Shown here: piece by piece, positions 14,201 to 17,350 of the stretch
Numbering within the stretch: position 1 is the stretch's first letter
Layout of the letters: each line of letters opens with the position of its first letter
Assembly (NCBI GenBank): GCA_011503125.2
Contig: WWBZ02000030.1
Location: 1 to 17,350 of the forward strand
Direction of reading: 5' to 3'
DNA from: Botryosphaeria dothidea
Lineage: Eukaryota; Ascomycota; Dothideomycetes; Botryosphaeriales; Botryosphaeriaceae
Length of the DNA: 17,350 bases
Made by a program: the position numbers and the translations under genes
Notes under the pieces: model-generated
What the model saw: the letters and a program-made list of their open reading frames with translations, nothing else
Told to the model about the DNA's origin: nothing
The model's database searches: none

Positions 14201-17200
14201 ACTGGAACACCCGCCCACTGACACTTCCACGCCCGCCCGCATCCCGGCCTCGCCTGCCTCAAGCGCCGCTCGCACTGCACTCCGACGTTACCCATCTGCG
14301 CGCCAAGCGAGCTGTCAAAAAGTCAAAAGAGAGAATTGGCAGCACAAGTGCACGACAGCCCACAGCCCCCTTTCCCTTCCTCCCGCCCGCCGCGAGGTGT
14401 TCATGCAGATTACCGTGCACATTCGTTGCTGCTTTTTTTTGCACTTCAGCTGCCGCGAACCGCTCCTATTACGCACCATAAGTCTGCAAGTCTTCGCCTC
14501 AGCCTCGGCCATCGAGATGGCCGCAGTCGCAGCCTATCCCACAGCGACCTGCATCTCTTGTGCGAGTATCATAGATGCAGGCGGAGAGAACTGTCATACC
14601 CGAGGTGTCTGCTTGGTTCTCAAGCCCCGGGATGGACATGCCAGCCTTAGTACGACTCTCATCGGCACGGCGCACTGCCAAATCCTCATGCGAGCCCGTG
14701 CGGCCGCATGGAAGGGTCGTGGCTTCGCACTGGGCGACACGGTGCCTGTTGTGCGGCGGGCGCATCGACGGCTGCGGGTTTCGAGGCTGCGGCTGGTCCG
14801 TGAGGCGAAGTGACGGGCGGATGTGCTCACGGGCTGGCCTTGCGCTGTGCTCGGTCCTCCACATGTCGTGTGCCATGATGGGCAGGTTGATCGACGAGGC
14901 ATTGTCGAGGAATGCCGGGCATACTGAATCCTGGCTCCGAGCGCTCCTCGAAAATTACGCCGCTTCTCTGTCATTCTATCCGAGCCGTCTCCTGTGTCAT
15001 TCTATTTTTGATTCCTTTTTGTCTTCTTCTTTCTTCCGGATGCTGTTCTGACGGGAAATTGCTCAGAACCAGCGTTTCTTCCTGCATGCCATCCTTTCCC
15101 TCTCCCTGCAGCGTCGATCTGTCCGAGTCACCCACACCTCCCACGACATCAGCCATCATGTGCCCTTCTGACTACACTCCGCAACACCGTCCCGAGATAT
15201 CGCGATGTTAGCTGCAGCACATCCCTGCTCATCTTGGTGCCTAGCTGCTATAGCGCCCTTTCGTCAATTTTATTGCCTGCTCTACACACTCCACTACTAC
15301 ATGTACTAGTACTTCACGCTCCTTCGCACCCCGCTTTCTCCATTCCCACGTCGCCGTCGCACACCGCCTGTCGTGCTACAGGGGCGCCTGTCAAAATCGC
15401 TGATTCCTGGACGAGGCCATCACTGACACTTGACACTCGCGTGTCTTTCGTCCGCGCGTGCCGTGGTGTCAGGGGTAGGTCGCACGGCTTGCGTCTGTAC
15501 TCGTCAACTACGCAAGATCATTGCACCTATACAAGCCCCTTTCCTGCAGCGCTATGCCGCCCTGCTGTATTTCATCCTGCTTTCTCAGCATGCTGTTGCA
15601 TGGTTGTATGGCTACTTGACGGCAAGGCCAGGCGATGATATGCTACTGTGCATCTTGGGCTGCACATCGAGGCGGTGACTGCTCGAAACGAGTGCATATT
15701 ATTGAATAAAGCTTACCGTGACTTTTCTGATGGTTCTTGATTTCCTTGGGGAGTGCTGATTAGTCCTGTTCGCTGATGCTACCCGACGCTCCTTGAGGTC
15801 ACGATGCGGACGGCGGTAGGACGGTCGCGCCTGAGAACGTTTTGATTGGTTGCTGCCTCCTGCTGAGATCGCCATTTTTGGCGAGGTGAGCCCATTGAGG
15901 ACATGACGTGGCATGTTCCAAGAAGGATCGCCCGCAGATCGGACAGAAGAGAGTAATCCCAACCCAAGAAAAGGACGACGCGCGGTTACTCTATCTGCTC
16001 GAATAAACAAATCAAAGCAGGCTCAATCTATCTGTCCTGCAGCATCGCCGGCTTGCGACATCCTCTTCTGAAGATCATGTCATTCTCGTCTACAATGACC
16101 TGTGAACGGCGTTGTCCCTGCGAACAACGGCCTGGAATCGGAAGTTGCCATGACGCTGGCAATAGCCTTCCGTAGCGCATCGAAAAAGTCAGCCAATATT
16201 CGTTCGCACAGTGCAATCTGGCCAGCCTCTTATGACAGCGGGTTATGACGTCCACCAAACAGGGCCCCATCCGTTCCCCGGATCCGCACCACAACCACCA
16301 AGGCAGCCCTATACAGACTGCGTGTCAAGCCAAACCGTACCTTTTTCCCCTTGCTATCCATTCAATCTCTCGCAAAACCGAAGGAACCGGAGCAACTTCC
16401 TAGGAGGAGAAGGCTTGCTCCGCTCCCCGCGCCGATCGCACCCTCGCTCGAGAGGATTGCAAACCCGTCACTTCTTCCTCATTCGTGCAGAAAGCTTACC
16501 GCGGAGGCCCAGTGCCTCCCGCCTGGACAGGTACACGTGCAGTAATGTGCTGCAGCAGGTCGTATCCAGTAGAATAGCGCAGAGGGAGCAGACAAAGCCG
16601 CTGCTGGGAGCAAACAAAGCCCACCCACCCCTTTCTCAACACCTCACCCCCCTCTACTGATCAGCGTGATGGACACGTATCTCCCACACCGCGCCGACAG
16701 CCCTTCGTAGTCTCCCAGTCTCCATTGGGGGAAGCGTCGTTTGGTTACGATGTGGCCTGCCGCGTCCGCCACTGTCCGGTCCATCGGCGCGTGGGAAAAC
16801 GGCGCTGCTGTTGTCCGTAACCCGCTTTATTTCTCTCTGCGTCAAGTGATCAAGATATCCACTCTTCACTGACGGGAAGACGGGATGCCTGAGCGGGAGA
16901 AGCAATCAGCGAAAGACGAAAGCGAGGCCGATCGAGGAGTCCTGGTTCAGGAAGGTTCGTGGGGGGGGGGGGGGGGGGGGGGGGGGAAGCGAGTTCCGCC
17001 TCGCTTTGCAAAGCTGGCAGGCTCTTCCCCCTTCACTCTGGGAGTTTTGGATCTGCTGAAGTCCTTTGCCTGTTTCATCTCGTGCAAAACACATGGAAAC
17101 GTTGAGTTTCAACGAATGCGAATAAGTGTGCATAGAAAGCTGAAGTGTCCGCATGTTCAGACCGAACGATGAAATGTGCTCCTGGATGATTGCGTCGACT

Positions 17201-17350
17201 TCCCTCTGAGCGGCAACCAGATTTCCATGAAACGATGCAAGATCAAGGGTGAGCTTCTGCGATTCCACGCTTCAGCGGAGGCTGTTTTCCCAACCACGTC
17301 AAATTGTGGTTACTTTGGTTGCGATGAATGAGGTTGGACGCGCTGAGAGC
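11260..17350. promoter_or_regulatory. 6.1-kb stretch without a supportable gene, upstream of the xbp1-type gene
   Basis: Many overlapping open frames exist on both strands because the DNA is GC-rich, the longest being 13498-14481 (+, 327 codons). None has a recognisable domain, believable amino-acid composition or matching splice structure. CTCGAG palindromes, containing the TCGAG core recognised by yeast Xbp1, occur at 13663-13668, 13755-13760 and 16447-16452, the first two within CCTCGAGAGA-like contexts. Pyrimidine-rich tracts are frequent at 14980-15450. A 26-base G run lies at 16961-16986. No tRNA, rRNA or transposon end was found. A long promoter and leader would fit a stress-controlled regulator, but unknown RNA genes or small spliced genes could be hidden here. 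Confidence 0.5.
16961..16986. repeat. G26 homopolymer
   Basis: Twenty-six consecutive G on the plus strand in otherwise mixed sequence. It could fold into stacked G-quadruplexes, and its true length is doubtful because such runs are poorly read and assembled. Confidence 0.9.

Noticed and set aside
13498..14481. 327-codon open frame on the plus strand
   Set aside because: Composition is Arg/Pro/Leu-rich and patternless, no domain is recognisable, and it overlaps other open frames on both strands as expected by chance in GC-rich DNA.
16906..17268. Minus-strand frame, first part KLTLDLASFHGNLVAAQREV
   Set aside because: The first 60 residues look mildly protein-like, and a splice acceptor (CGCAG) precedes them. 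There is no ATG, it runs into a translated homopolymer, and the upstream part is outside the window. It could be an exon of a gene entering from the right, but support is too weak.

Overview
The window joins two very different kinds of DNA and points to a filamentous ascomycete (Pezizomycotina). Bases 1 to about 7740 are mitochondrial in character: very AT-rich and studded with short GC clusters. All tRNA genes lie on the plus strand in the order A-F-L-Q-H-M that is typical of the tRNA block of Pezizomycotina mitochondria. TGA is read as tryptophan in the cox3 start and in the homing-endonuclease relics. From about 7742 to the end the sequence is nuclear: GC-rich, with two genes carrying short GT-AG introns (54-98 bp).

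The mitochondrial part holds complete-looking tRNA genes for Glu, His (two copies), Met (two copies), Ala, Phe, Leu(TAG) and Gln. It also holds tRNA fragments (two 3' parts of Leu(TAA), a 5' and a 3' piece of Glu, a 5' half of Lys), the first ~40 codons of nad2, and the first 73 codons of cox3. At least four decayed GIY-YIG homing endonuclease genes are interspersed. These relics are broken by GC clusters, small hairpins and a ~0.1-kb hairpin insertion element flanked by short direct repeats. The element is seen in two good copies (around 5000 and 5950) and two poorer ones (around 4050 and 7340). Nothing here looks like a single-copy operating gene set; the block is a tRNA cluster repeatedly hit by mobile elements.

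At about 7740 a mitochondrial reading stretch abuts an open reading frame of nuclear base composition (7742-7948). This is either a nuclear insertion of mitochondrial DNA that cut a nuclear gene, or an assembly chimera; the sequence alone cannot decide.

The nuclear part has a three-exon glutathione S-transferase-like gene (8441-9282, +). Converging on it is a three-exon APSES-domain transcription factor of the Xbp1 type (9644-11259, -), whose last exon contains a one-base frameshift in a G7 run. The remaining 6.1 kb (11260-17350), upstream of the transcription factor, shows no gene I can support; it is probably a long regulatory and leader region and ends near a 26-base G run. The two nuclear genes show no evident functional link beyond being neighbours.
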